Of a stretch of DNA of 64,000 nt, positions 7,418-17,267 are shown piece by piece. Position 1 is the first letter of the stretch. Each line of letters opens with the position of its first letter. Under the pieces are notes generated by a model. That model was given only the letters and a program-made list of their open reading frames with translations, had not been told where the DNA came from and made no database searches. Source of the DNA: Flagellimonas sp. 389 (GTDB lineage: Bacteria; Bacteroidota; Bacteroidia; Flavobacteriales; Flavobacteriaceae); the NCBI RefSeq assembly GCF_018449435.1, contig NZ_JAHCMU010000002.1, forward strand, positions 301,452 to 365,451, written 5' to 3'. The position numbers and the translations under genes were made by a program.

Positions 7418-9832
7418 TTATTCTGTGCGCAGACTTTTTACTGGATTTTGCATGGCAGCTTTTATAGTTTTTCCACCTACTGTAAGCAACGCTATACCAG
7501 TAGCCAATAAACCAGCTACTAAAAAGAAAGTGAGGTTCAAATCTATTTTAAAAGGATAGTTCTGCAACCAAGATTTTATAAAATACCATGCTACCGGTGA
7601 AGCTATCAAAAAGGAAATACCCACTAATTTTAGGAAGTCCTTTGTTAACAAGATGGTAATATTGGTAACACTTGCTCCGATTACCTTCCTAACACCTATT
7701 TCTTTGGTTCGTTCGTTCACAATTAATAATGAGATTGCAAAGAGTCCGATACAGCTTAATGCAATCGCTAAAATTGAACCGCTTGTTATCATGGTGGTCA
7801 TACGTTCTTCTTTTCTAAATGTTCTATTGATGTTTTCATCCAAAAACGAACCTAAAAAAGTGGCATTGGGTTCGATTTTTGCCCAAGCCTTTTCAATCGC
7901 ATCATAAGATTTGGACATATTGGAAGACGAAACTTTTACATAGGCATAGTAAAGCCCCCAGTCTGGCCGTAAAAAAATCGTCATGGGCTCAATGGTCTTG
8001 TCCAAGTTTTCAAAATTATAATCCTTGACCACTCCAATTACAGGATAGCTGATTGAATCAGTTACATTTACGTGTGCTATTAAAGGGTCTTCTTCCCCAA
8101 ATTCTTTAGCCATGCTTTCATTGATTACTACGCTCAAACTATCTTTGGCAAACCCTTTATTAAAATTTCTACCGGCAACAATTTCTAAATCCAGAGTTTC
8201 AACATAGTCGTAATCCACCACTAACGTATTAGTGTTCACGACCCTATTTTTATATTCAAAACCCATCATACTCTTAGATACACTTCCATCCTTACCATAC
8301 CCAAGATTATTATCAGCTGCGGTTATTTCTAGAATATCGGGGTTACTTGCCAATTCGTTGCGAAGTAGTTCAACCGCTTTGTGACTATCCATTTTTCCAT
8401 CAAGCGGAAAGGAAAGCACATATTTTTTATTAAACCCTAAATCTTTTTCGCGCATAAACTCCAATTGACTACGTAGAACCAAGGTTCCCGAAATCAGTAA
8501 AATAGCAATACCGAATTGCAATATCATTAAAACATCACGTACGCTGTTCTTGCCAGAAATATCGACTTTTCCTTTTAAGGACTGTAGTGTACCCAATTTA
8601 CTTAACAAGAATGCGGGATACCCACCCACAAAAAGTGTTATCAACAATACAGCAACCAAAAAACCAAGAATATAGGTTGTTGATAGTATCAAATCAAAAG
8701 AGACATTGGTCTGAAAGACTGTTTTAAATTCATCAATAAGTAGAAGGCTCAAAATTGTACCAAAAACCAGTGATATGGAGAAAAGAAAAAGACTTTCAAA
8801 CCAAAACTGTAGAAATAGTTGTTTTCTTTTGGCACCGAGGGTTTTTCGCATACCAATCTCTTTAAGTCGTTGCCCACTCTTGGCAATGCTCATATTAATA
8901 AAGTTTACGCAAGCGATAAAGAGTATTAGCAATGCAATGCCCAATACCAAATAGGGCCTTGCCCTACTAACTTCAGCGTTACCATTTCTATATATGGTAA
9001 AGTGAACATCTTTTAGTGGGAGAAGTTCCAACTTAAAAAACTGTCCATCTGAATTGGGTCGTGCGCCATCCCGTTTTGCATTTTCAAGTTGTTCTTTTAA
9101 ATTAATAGCTATAAAGGATCGTGTAGCTTCTTCAAAAAGTTGAGGATTTGCGCCATCAGCCAGTTGAACATAAACGTTATGATACTTGGCACCCCAAATA
9201 TCCTTGTTTCTTTGGTAATCTCTATGCTTTTCAAATCGTACCGCTATTTCAAACTCCAAAGTACTTTGCGGTAAGTTATCGGCGACAACGGCAGAAACCG
9301 TAAAAGGTTGATCTTTTCCATTGATAAGTAATTGTACCGTCTTGCCTACCGCTTCAACCGTTCCAAAAAGTCTGTTTGCAGTATCTTCGGTAATTACTAC
9401 GGCAGCTAGTTGTTCTAAAGGATTCTTTACCTTTCCTTTAATCGATGGAAAGGTAAACATGTTAAAAAAGTCTTTATCAACCCAAACCGCATCCATGTTT
9501 ATTTCTTTTTCCTTAAAGGATACGATAGTTTCTTCCTGTAAATACCGTGTGGCCTTTTCAATCCCTGGCACTTCGTTCTTGATAGCTTCCACTAAGGGAG
9601 CTGGGTGACTTTCACTGGGTTGTGGCCCTTTTGTGGATTGCTTTACAGAATAGACTTGGTAAATGGTGTCCGCATTTTTATGGAACGTATCATAAGAAAG
9701 GTCAAAAAAGCCAGCCATGGACAAAAGAATAGCAGTTCCAAAAGCGACAGATAACCCTATAATGTTCAATAGAGAAAATGTCTTGTTCTTGATTAAATTC
9801 CTCCATGCTATTTTAAAATGATTTTTTATCAT
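7418..9832 (-). CDS. FtsX/MacB-type ABC permease, array copy 6
   Basis: An 804-residue permease and the last gene of the proposed proximal operon. Its coupling motif is KEIGMRKTLGA after CVNFINMSIAKSG, a variant with Met and Ile replacing the usual Leu and Thr of NLST. It ends NPVKSLRTE like most upstream copies. Spacing to the upstream permease is only 21 bp, whereas 170 bp follow before the next copy. A terminator is not obvious after the stop; the palindrome just beyond it could act as a weak one or as part of the downstream promoter. Confidence 0.92.
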   Translation of the reverse strand: MIKNHFKIAWRNLIKNKTFSLLNIIGLSVAFGTAILLSMAGFFDLSYDTFHKNADTIYQVYSVKQSTKGPQPSESHPAPLVEAIKNEVPGIEKATRYLQEETIVSFKEKEINMDAVWVDKDFFNMFTFPSIKGKVKNPLEQLAAVVITEDTANRLFGTVEAVGKTVQLLINGKDQPFTVSAVVADNLPQSTLEFEIAVRFEKHRDYQRNKDIWGAKYHNVYVQLADGANPQLFEEATRSFIAINLKEQLENAKRDGARPNSDGQFFKLELLPLKDVHFTIYRNGNAEVSRARPYLVLGIALLILFIACVNFINMSIAKSGQRLKEIGMRKTLGAKRKQLFLQFWFESLFLFSISLVFGTILSLLLIDEFKTVFQTNVSFDLILSTTYILGFLVAVLLITLFVGGYPAFLLSKLGTLQSLKGKVDISGKNSVRDVLMILQFGIAILLISGTLVLRSQLEFMREKDLGFNKKYVLSFPLDGKMDSHKAVELLRNELASNPDILEITAADNNLGYGKDGSVSKSMMGFEYKNRVVNTNTLVVDYDYVETLDLEIVAGRNFNKGFAKDSLSVVINESMAKEFGEEDPLIAHVNVTDSISYPVIGVVKDYNFENLDKTIEPMTIFLRPDWGLYYAYVKVSSSNMSKSYDAIEKAWAKIEPNATFLGSFLDENINRTFRKEERMTTMITSGSILAIALSCIGLFAISLLIVNERTKEIGVRKVIGASVTNITILLTKDFLKLVGISFLIASPVAWYFIKSWLQNYPFKIDLNLTFFLVAGLLATGIALLTVGGKTIKAAMQNPVKSLRTE

Positions 9833-9853
9833 GATTTTATGATTGATGAAATG

Positions 9854-12253
9854 TTATTCTGTTCGTAAACTCTTGATAGGATTAGACTTGGCAGCTTTTA
9901 TAGCTTGAAAGCTTACGGTCAAAACGGTGACTCCCATGGCTCCTAACATCGCTAAAGCGAAAATCCACCATTTTAGAATGACACGATATGGATATTCCTG
10001 TAGCCAACCGTTCATTACATAATACGCAATGGGTACAGCAATAAAACATGAGACGATGACCAACTTTAAAAAGTCTTTGGATAGCATGTTCCAAACATTG
10101 AACACTGTGGCGCCAAGTACTTTTCTTACCCCAATTTCTTTGGTACGCTGTTCGGCCACAAATGACGTGAGACCGAATAACCCTAGGCAGCTTATTAAAA
10201 TTGCAAGTGCTGTAAAAATGCCCGATAATGTTCCAACTCGTTGCTCTGCAGCAAACTTTTCACTGTATTCTTCATCAACAAAATCATATTGAAATGGTAT
10301 TGCCGGAAAGTTATCTTTAAATACACGTTCAATAACCGCAATATTTTGACTGGCACTTTGATTGGGATTTAACCGTATATTATAAAAGCTGGATTCATCC
10401 TCCCTATCGAAAACATACATCCCCTGTTTTACAGGCTCATAAGGTGACTGGGCAATCATGTCCTCAACTACACCGATTATCTTAAGCGGTGGACCTGGAT
10501 CTTCTTCATCACTATCTCGAATAAGTTGTCCTATGGGGTTTTCAAAACCCATATATTTTACAGCGGTTTCATTGATGAGTACCGCTAGGGAATCTGTTGC
10601 CATGCTCCTATCAAAATCGCGGCCTTGTACAATTTTTAAGTTTAAAGATTTAGCATACTCTGCGGATACTTCGGTCCAAGCCAGATCTTCTTGAAAACCT
10701 TCTGGTTTTCCTTCCCAATCAAAACCACTCCTGTTGGACCATATCCGGGTAGTTGGGCTACTCGAAGATGACATTTCAACTACTGCCCCAGAAGCTATAA
10801 ATTGCTCACGCATTAATTGATATTTTCCGGTGAAATCCTCACTGAATGTCGGTACTTGAATTAAACCTTGTTTATCGTAACCTATAGGCCTGTTCTTGGC
10901 ATGGTTGATTTGTTGCATCACGATAACCGTTCCGATAATGAAAGCTACTGACACTGTAAATTGAAGTACAACCAGAATTTTTCTTGGCAAACCAGAATAT
11001 TTTCCTGCTTTAAAAGTGCCTTTCAATACGTCTACAGGCTTGAACGAAGAAAGATACAAAGCTGGGTAACTACCGGCCAACAAAGCGGTAAACACTATAA
11101 AGATTAGAGAAATCAACCAAAATGAAAAATTTCCCCAGGGAAACTCAATTTCCTTTCTGGAAAGTTCATTAAACCCGTTGAGAGACAACAAAACAATTAG
11201 AACCGAAATGAAAAAAGCGAAAACAACCACCAAAAAGGACTCACTTAAAAACTGATTGATCAATTGACCCCTTTGCGACCCTATGGCTTTTCTAATACCA
11301 ACTTCTTTGGCCCGTTTTTCTGATCTAGCGGTACTAAGGTTCATAAAATTGATACAGGCCAAAAGGAGTACGAAGATTCCAATAATTCCAAAAAGCCAAA
11401 CATATTTTATGCGTCCACCAACTTGTTTGCCATTCTCAAAGTTATTTCGAAGATACCAGTCTTCCATAGAAAGCAAGAAAATTCTCGGATTGAACTCCGC
11501 ATTATCTTCACTTGAATTTTTCTTTACATCTATAATAGTGTTGGTCACTCGTTCCATGGTAGTGTTGTCCGCAATTTTAACAAATAGCTGAAAAGAATTG
11601 TTACCCCAACTATCCAAGGAATTTTGTATCCATTCGTTTGTTGTTACATAGTGTTTCCATGGCATCATAAATTGTAGCTCGTTAAACGAACTGTTGTATG
11701 GCATATCTTCATAGACTGCGGTAACCATCATGTCATGTTCACTGTTTACTTTAATGACTTTGCCAATAGGATTTTCCGAACCAAAGAGTGCGTTTGCTGT
11801 AGATTCGTTCAACATAATCGCATTTACTTCCCTAAGGCCATCTTTTTCCCCTTTTACGATTTTAATTTCTAATAATTCGGGAGCATCGACTTGCATAAAG
11901 TTTCCAAAACGGGCAATATTGGTCTCCTCATACTCTAAATATTGTTGGTTGGTCCATGAAGACATCACCAGCAGCTCAAAGTTATCGTCGTATTTTTCTC
12001 GTAAAGTTGGCTCTAAAGGAAGCGGAATGGCAGGTCCAGTACCCGTATTATTGTTAAAGGTCTGCGATTGGAAGACTTGAGCAATCCTACTTTTGTTTTT
12101 GAAGTAGTCGTTATGGGTAAGCTCATCATTTATCCAGAGACCAATAATTAGCGTAACGGCCATACCCAAAGCCAAACCACCAACATTGATGATGGTGTAG
12201 CCTTTGTTTTTTGTTAGGTTTCGCCAAGCGATTTTTAGATAGTTCTTAAGCAT
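9854..12253 (-). CDS. FtsX/MacB-type ABC permease, array copy 5
   Basis: A 799-residue permease with canonical membrane-edge motifs: CINFMNLSTARSE then KEVGIRKAIGS near residue 310, and a C-terminal-half EQRTKEIGVRKVLGA before the last three helices. The duplicated coupling segment (one in each FtsX half) shows that the protein is a fused two-unit permease with about eight helices. C-terminus NPIKSLRTE, with Ile where others have Val. The 46-bp spacer upstream contains a REP-like hairpin. Confidence 0.92.
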   Translation of the reverse strand: MLKNYLKIAWRNLTKNKGYTIINVGGLALGMAVTLIIGLWINDELTHNDYFKNKSRIAQVFQSQTFNNNTGTGPAIPLPLEPTLREKYDDNFELLVMSSWTNQQYLEYEETNIARFGNFMQVDAPELLEIKIVKGEKDGLREVNAIMLNESTANALFGSENPIGKVIKVNSEHDMMVTAVYEDMPYNSSFNELQFMMPWKHYVTTNEWIQNSLDSWGNNSFQLFVKIADNTTMERVTNTIIDVKKNSSEDNAEFNPRIFLLSMEDWYLRNNFENGKQVGGRIKYVWLFGIIGIFVLLLACINFMNLSTARSEKRAKEVGIRKAIGSQRGQLINQFLSESFLVVVFAFFISVLIVLLSLNGFNELSRKEIEFPWGNFSFWLISLIFIVFTALLAGSYPALYLSSFKPVDVLKGTFKAGKYSGLPRKILVVLQFTVSVAFIIGTVIVMQQINHAKNRPIGYDKQGLIQVPTFSEDFTGKYQLMREQFIASGAVVEMSSSSSPTTRIWSNRSGFDWEGKPEGFQEDLAWTEVSAEYAKSLNLKIVQGRDFDRSMATDSLAVLINETAVKYMGFENPIGQLIRDSDEEDPGPPLKIIGVVEDMIAQSPYEPVKQGMYVFDREDESSFYNIRLNPNQSASQNIAVIERVFKDNFPAIPFQYDFVDEEYSEKFAAEQRVGTLSGIFTALAILISCLGLFGLTSFVAEQRTKEIGVRKVLGATVFNVWNMLSKDFLKLVIVSCFIAVPIAYYVMNGWLQEYPYRVILKWWIFALAMLGAMGVTVLTVSFQAIKAAKSNPIKSLRTE

Positions 12254-12269
12254 GATCGATGGTTTTTTA

Positions 12270-12290
12270 ATGCCGAAACAAGTTCAGCAT
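12270..12290. repeat. REP-like palindrome between permease genes
   Basis: On the minus strand ATGCTGAA-CTTGT-TTCGGCAT: an 8-bp stem with one T.G pair and a 5-nt loop. Sequences of the CTGAA-N5-TTCAG type are, to my knowledge, frequent dispersed intergenic palindromes in Flavobacteriaceae. The two spacers at 14748-14768 and 17234-17254 hold the same structure with different stem bases. Confidence 0.65.
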
Positions 12291-12299
12291 AGTTTGAAT

Positions 12300-14729
12300 T
12301 TATTCAGTCCGCAAGCTTTTTACAGGATTGGCAATTGCCGATTTTAAGGATTGGAAGCCAACGGTCAAAAATGTAATGACCAGTGCAAAGCTTCCTGCCA
12401 ATACAAACACCCACCATTGAATTTCGATACGGTACGTAAAATCTTCCAGCCAACGCTGCATAAAATAATACGCAACCGGGGATGCGATTAAAAAAGCGAC
12501 GCCCACTAATTTTACAAAATCCTTGGTCAACAATTGAACTACCGAATTGACGCTAGCTCCTAAAACTTTTCTAATTCCGATTTCCTTTTTCTTCTGTTCG
12601 GCTACATAAGACACAAGACCAAAAAGACCAAGACAACTAATTAGTATCGCCAAAAATGTAAAAACAATGGAGATTTGACCTAAGCGTTTTTCTTCATCAT
12701 ACAGCTTCTCTACTTCTTTATCTACAAAGACATAATCAAAAGGAACATTTTTTACGGTAGTTTTCCATTGCTTTTCCAAATTCGATAATAAAAGCTCATA
12801 ATTATTGGTTTGGGTCTTTAAAAACAACCAATTTGGCGATTCTTCCTTATAAAGAAAAAGAGGCGCAATTTCTTGTTTTATAGATGCAAAATGATAATCC
12901 TTTACTACACCAATAATCCGCATTTCAAAAGTTTCATCCCCAAAACTCTGCATAAGCCTTGAATTTAATGCATCTTCTTCTTTAATGTTGAATGTTTTTA
13001 AAGTAGCTTGGTTAACGATAATCTGGTCCGTGGTGTCCGCGACAGTGAAATCCCTACCTTTTATGAGCGGAATATTCATAGTTTCAAAATAACCATCACT
13101 CACACCATTACGTTTAACAATGGTATTATTTTCTCGATTTCCCCTAGGGAGGTATAACCCATTATCGGACAATACTATTTCTGACGGGGAATAATTTCCA
13201 CTAGAAACATTCAACACCCCTGGAATGTTCAAAAATGAAGATTTGAGGGACTCGAACTTACTTGAAGCTTCATCAGTACCAATTCTGAGTGCCAGTAAAT
13301 TATCTTTTTGAAACCCAAGGTCCTTACTTTGGGCAAATCTAAATTGTTGTGTAATAATAATAACAGTGGCAACAAGGCTTATCGAAACTATGAATTGAAA
13401 TACAACTAGAGCTTTTCTAAATGTTCCGTTGCCAGATTGTAATATAGTAGCACTTTTTAAGGCTTTGATCGGTTTAATTGCAGAAAGCACCATAGCGGGA
13501 TAAATACCTGCAACCAATCCGGTAAACATTCCAAGTGCTCCTAACAATCCTATAATTTTCCAATTCAATAAATCTTCATAGCTTAAACTTGCTTGTGTTA
13601 GCTCATTTAATAAAGGAAGCAATGAAATTGTAATGGGAATACTAATGAGCATTGCAGCTATTGAAAGTAATAAGGATTCACCCATGAACTGCCTTACTAA
13701 ACTATTCTTGCCAGCACCGACAACTTTACGAACACCAATTTCTTTTGCTCTTTTGCTTGCTCTGGCAGTACTCAGGTTAATAAAATTGATACAAGCGATC
13801 AGTTGAATGAAGAACGCCAGGGTCAATAAAAAATAGAGGTATTTGCTGTTGGACACTTCATGAATCTGATTTTTTCGTCCTTCGGAATACAAATGGATGT
13901 CACCTATATTTTGCAACAATAATTGCTTGTTGGTCATTCCTGCATTGGAAAGATCCTTTGCTCCCCTATCTTGAATAAAGTCTGGCAGTTTGTCCTGTAA
14001 CTTTTGCGCACTTCCGTTTGGAGCTATTTTTACATAACTATAGACAAAATTATTAGTGGCAAAGCTTTCAAAATTTTGGACAAATGTTCCCATTCCAGGG
14101 GTACTCATACTCACAATGTAGTTTGGATTTAAGTGGGATTTGGCATAGGATTCATCAAAAACACCTTTAACGGAGAGGGTTTGCGAATCTTCCCCGCTTC
14201 CCCAGATGACAGCTTTACCCAAGGCATTCTGCTTGCCGAACATTTTATTGGCCAAGTACGAGGATAGCACCAGCGCGTTCGGCTCATTTAGGGCTGTTTC
14301 TTGATTGCCTTCAATAAACTTATAACTAAATATTTTAAAAAATGTAGAATCTGCCACATATGCTCTGGGCTCATAATAGGCATCTTCGCTATCCGCAGCG
14401 CGGATTAAACTACTGTAGAAAAAATCGGTCAGTACAACACGGGCAGCCTCTTGAACTTCTGGAAAATCTTCTTTAAGGGCAAAAGCTATGGGAGGGGATG
14501 CCGCCGCAGTATCGAAACTTTCTTTGCCATCCCTTTCAATAATTGTTTCCACCCGATAAATTGATGCAGAATCTTCATGATGTTCATCATATCCCAATTG
14601 AGCAAAAACGTATAATAAAATGGCAAGACAGCTTACTGTGCCAACGGTCAACCCTAATAGATTTATAATGGTCTGCTGCTTATTTTTTAGTAAGTTTCTC
14701 CATGCAATTTTTATATAATTCTTGAACAT
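12300..14729 (-). CDS. FtsX/MacB-type ABC permease, array copy 4
   Basis: An 809-residue permease. Coupling segments are KEIGVRKVVGA after CINFINLSTARAS in the first half and KEIGIRKVLGA after AEQKK in the second. The first periplasmic domain (about residues 45-285) precedes the three-helix block; the second spans about 450-680. C-terminus NPVKSLRTE. REP-like palindromes lie in the spacers on both sides (46 and 54 bp). Nothing distinguishes its substrate; like all copies it lacks a fused ATPase and so differs from classical MacB, which is a four-helix ATPase-permease fusion. Confidence 0.92.
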   Translation of the reverse strand: MFKNYIKIAWRNLLKNKQQTIINLLGLTVGTVSCLAILLYVFAQLGYDEHHEDSASIYRVETIIERDGKESFDTAAASPPIAFALKEDFPEVQEAARVVLTDFFYSSLIRAADSEDAYYEPRAYVADSTFFKIFSYKFIEGNQETALNEPNALVLSSYLANKMFGKQNALGKAVIWGSGEDSQTLSVKGVFDESYAKSHLNPNYIVSMSTPGMGTFVQNFESFATNNFVYSYVKIAPNGSAQKLQDKLPDFIQDRGAKDLSNAGMTNKQLLLQNIGDIHLYSEGRKNQIHEVSNSKYLYFLLTLAFFIQLIACINFINLSTARASKRAKEIGVRKVVGAGKNSLVRQFMGESLLLSIAAMLISIPITISLLPLLNELTQASLSYEDLLNWKIIGLLGALGMFTGLVAGIYPAMVLSAIKPIKALKSATILQSGNGTFRKALVVFQFIVSISLVATVIIITQQFRFAQSKDLGFQKDNLLALRIGTDEASSKFESLKSSFLNIPGVLNVSSGNYSPSEIVLSDNGLYLPRGNRENNTIVKRNGVSDGYFETMNIPLIKGRDFTVADTTDQIIVNQATLKTFNIKEEDALNSRLMQSFGDETFEMRIIGVVKDYHFASIKQEIAPLFLYKEESPNWLFLKTQTNNYELLLSNLEKQWKTTVKNVPFDYVFVDKEVEKLYDEEKRLGQISIVFTFLAILISCLGLFGLVSYVAEQKKKEIGIRKVLGASVNSVVQLLTKDFVKLVGVAFLIASPVAYYFMQRWLEDFTYRIEIQWWVFVLAGSFALVITFLTVGFQSLKSAIANPVKSLRTE

Positions 14730-14747
14730 GACTGTCTTGTTTTTCTT

Positions 14748-14768
14748 ATACCGAATTTATTTCGGCAT
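14748..14768. repeat. REP-like palindrome between permease genes
   Basis: On the minus strand ATGCCGAA-ATAAA-TTCGGTAT: 8-bp stem with one G.T pair, loop ATAAA. The surrounding spacer (ending in ATTAATGAATTTATTC) closely matches the spacer at 17217-17267, so the whole intergenic unit was duplicated together with a permease gene or is a dispersed element. Confidence 0.7.
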
Positions 14769-14783
14769 CTCTTATTAATGAAT

Positions 14784-17216
14784 TTATTCTGTTTTTAGGC
14801 TCTTGACCGGATTTACAATTGCAGCTTTTATACTTTGATAGCTTACGGTTAGTATTGCTACGGTAACGGCCAATAAAGCAGCCAAGACTAAAATCTCTAT
14901 CCCTATATTGATTCTATATGAAAAATCCTCTAACCATGTATTCATGGCGTACCAGCCCAAGGGCAAAGAAATTAATATTGCAATGCCGACAAGTTTAAGA
15001 AAATCAATGGTAAGCCTGTAAGTAATCTGACTTACACTCGCGCCCAATACTTTTCTAACTCCTATTTCTTTGGTTCGTTTTTCTGCATTGAAAGCCGCTA
15101 AGCCAAAAAGGCCCAAACATGCTATTAAAATGGAAAGGATTGTGAAAACCATGAAAATTTGCCCCAACTTCTGTTCTGCCTCATAGGTGCTGTTAAATGC
15201 ATCGTCCATAAAACGGTAATTAAAGGGTTGGCCCGGGGCGACCTTTCTCCATATATTTTCTATAGCTGCTATGGAACTGGAAAAATCCCCTGATTCAAGT
15301 TTAACTGCCAAAGCGCCTGTAGAATTTCCTAATGTCATGCTTAATGCACCAATGCCTTTTTTCAAAGACTCAAAATGAAAATCCCTCACAACCCCGACCA
15401 CCTTGAAAAATTCGGCATCTTGTTCGCCTAGATCCCTTGATAATCGCATGCCAAGAACTTCTTCTGGAGTAATTCCCAGAATGGCTACAGCAGATTCGTT
15501 TAAAAGCATGGCAGTAGAATCGGATACAAATTGACGGTCAAAATTCCGCCCAGAAATAAGCTCCATATCCAATGTGGATAGATAATCATGATCTATCCTC
15601 CATGTCTGCATATTTATGGTATTTTCCTGGTGCGTTGAACCTTCTTTAAAAAAGGTGGTATTGGTCCTATACGAAGGTGTGGGAAGGAAACCGGTCAAAG
15701 TCACGCTCTCTACTTGACCTATGCGGCCCACTTCCTCTTTGAACGTGCGGGCTTTATCTCCAGCAGCGAAAACATCTTCAATGACCAATACTTGACTTTT
15801 GGAAAAACCAAGATCTTTTTTCTGGATAAAATTCAATTGTTGATAAACCACGATGGTGCTCACAATTAAAAAAACCGAAATGGCAAATTGAAACACAACC
15901 AAGGCATTTCTAACCTTGCCACCACCAACACTTTTTTCACCGGAACCCTTTAATACCATCACAGGGATAAATCTGGACATAAAAAAAGCGGGATATGCTC
16001 CAGAGAATAATCCGAGAAATAAGGTCACAACCACCAGAACGACCCAAAACATAGGATTTGTAAAGGGGACGGATATCTCTTTCCCTGCTAAACCATTAAA
16101 TAATGGAAGTAAAACAACTGCCAAGATAAGAGCAGTTATCAACGAAATAAAAGTGATAAGGCCAGATTCCATTAAAAATTGCCATAGCAGGGTTATTTTT
16201 GTAGAACCCAATGTTTTTCTAACACCAACTTCTTTACTTCTTTTAAGGGAGTAGGCCGTGGACAAATTCATAAAGTTTACACTTGCCAGAACAATTAAAA
16301 AAAGCCCAATAAAAGACAGTATATAAATGTTTTGAATACTGCTATTGGCACTCATCTCAGATTCTAAGTTAGAATGTAAGTGAATCCTTGTTAGAGGAGT
16401 GGAGGATATATAAAAGTGGTTTCCTGCTGCTTTGAACTGCTCTTCAGAGATGCCTGGAAAAAATCGTTGCGCATAAGGAATAACATAGGTGCCGAACAAC
16501 GATTGTAGTTGATGTTGGAAATCTTTTGCATCTGCTCCGGGAGCCAACTTAAAGAAAGTTGGGTAGTTGTTACTGGTCCATTCTGGGCTTAGAGCATCTT
16601 CATATCCTGCCATAGCCATGAACACACTATAATCCCTTAAAAAAGAATTTTTGGGCATATCCTCAATAACTCCGGTAACCGTATACGTTTCATCATTATT
16701 CAAAATCATGGTCTGCCCCAAGGCTTCATTAACACCAAAATGCTTTTCTGCGGCTGTTTTTGTCAAAATCAATGTGTTCGGCTCCATTAGAGCAGTAGCT
16801 TCATCACCAAGTAGTAGTTTCAAACCAAACATTTCAAAGAACGAAGCATCTACAAAGGTTACATAGGGTTCCTTTACATTTTGACTCTCATCTTTTTCTC
16901 TGATAAGTGCATTTCCCCCACTGCTAAACCTTGTTGCAAGTTCAACTTGAGGAAAATCTGTAACCAAGGCATCTGCCATTGGCGCTGATGCCACGGCCAT
17001 TTTGCTCTCCGTACCCCCAAACTTTACATCTAAATCAACACGGTGTATACGTTCAGTATCTGCAAACATTTTATCAAAGCTTAGCTCATCGTAGATATAT
17101 AATGATATAAGCAGTCCGCTTGAAATTCCTATAGCAAGACCAAAAACATTCAGGAATGAAAAAAAGGGTTGCTTTTTAAGGCTTCTCCATGCGATTTTTA
17201 TATGATTTTTGAACAT
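14784..17216 (-). CDS. FtsX/MacB-type ABC permease, array copy 3
   Basis: An 810-residue permease. Its first coupling segment is SVNFMNLSTAYSL followed by KEVGVRKTLGS, sharing Ser in place of Cys with array copy 2, and its second is EKRTKEIGVRKVLGA. C-terminus NPVKSLKTE, the only Lys variant. The flanking spacers (54 and 51 bp) are similar to each other in sequence, each with a CCGAA-TTTAT-TTCGG hairpin, so copies 2-4 may derive from comparatively recent tandem duplication even though the proteins have diverged. Confidence 0.92.
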   Translation of the reverse strand: MFKNHIKIAWRSLKKQPFFSFLNVFGLAIGISSGLLISLYIYDELSFDKMFADTERIHRVDLDVKFGGTESKMAVASAPMADALVTDFPQVELATRFSSGGNALIREKDESQNVKEPYVTFVDASFFEMFGLKLLLGDEATALMEPNTLILTKTAAEKHFGVNEALGQTMILNNDETYTVTGVIEDMPKNSFLRDYSVFMAMAGYEDALSPEWTSNNYPTFFKLAPGADAKDFQHQLQSLFGTYVIPYAQRFFPGISEEQFKAAGNHFYISSTPLTRIHLHSNLESEMSANSSIQNIYILSFIGLFLIVLASVNFMNLSTAYSLKRSKEVGVRKTLGSTKITLLWQFLMESGLITFISLITALILAVVLLPLFNGLAGKEISVPFTNPMFWVVLVVVTLFLGLFSGAYPAFFMSRFIPVMVLKGSGEKSVGGGKVRNALVVFQFAISVFLIVSTIVVYQQLNFIQKKDLGFSKSQVLVIEDVFAAGDKARTFKEEVGRIGQVESVTLTGFLPTPSYRTNTTFFKEGSTHQENTINMQTWRIDHDYLSTLDMELISGRNFDRQFVSDSTAMLLNESAVAILGITPEEVLGMRLSRDLGEQDAEFFKVVGVVRDFHFESLKKGIGALSMTLGNSTGALAVKLESGDFSSSIAAIENIWRKVAPGQPFNYRFMDDAFNSTYEAEQKLGQIFMVFTILSILIACLGLFGLAAFNAEKRTKEIGVRKVLGASVSQITYRLTIDFLKLVGIAILISLPLGWYAMNTWLEDFSYRINIGIEILVLAALLAVTVAILTVSYQSIKAAIVNPVKSLKTE

Positions 17217-17233
17217 GATCTTTTTGTTTTTAT

Positions 17234-17254
17234 GTACCGAATTTATTTCGGTAT
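17234..17254. repeat. REP-like palindrome between permease genes
   Basis: On the minus strand ATACCGAA-ATAAA-TTCGGTAC: stem of 7 perfect pairs (TACCGAA/TTCGGTA) with loop ATAAA. It has the same loop as 14748-14768; the G.T pair there is a Watson-Crick pair here, so pairing is retained while sequence varies. Confidence 0.7.
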
Positions 17255-17267
17255 CTCATTAATAAGT

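Noticed and set aside
7418..9832. Permease copy with altered NMSIAKS motif as a pseudogene
   Set aside because: Frame is intact to full length, both coupling segments and the C-terminal motif are present.
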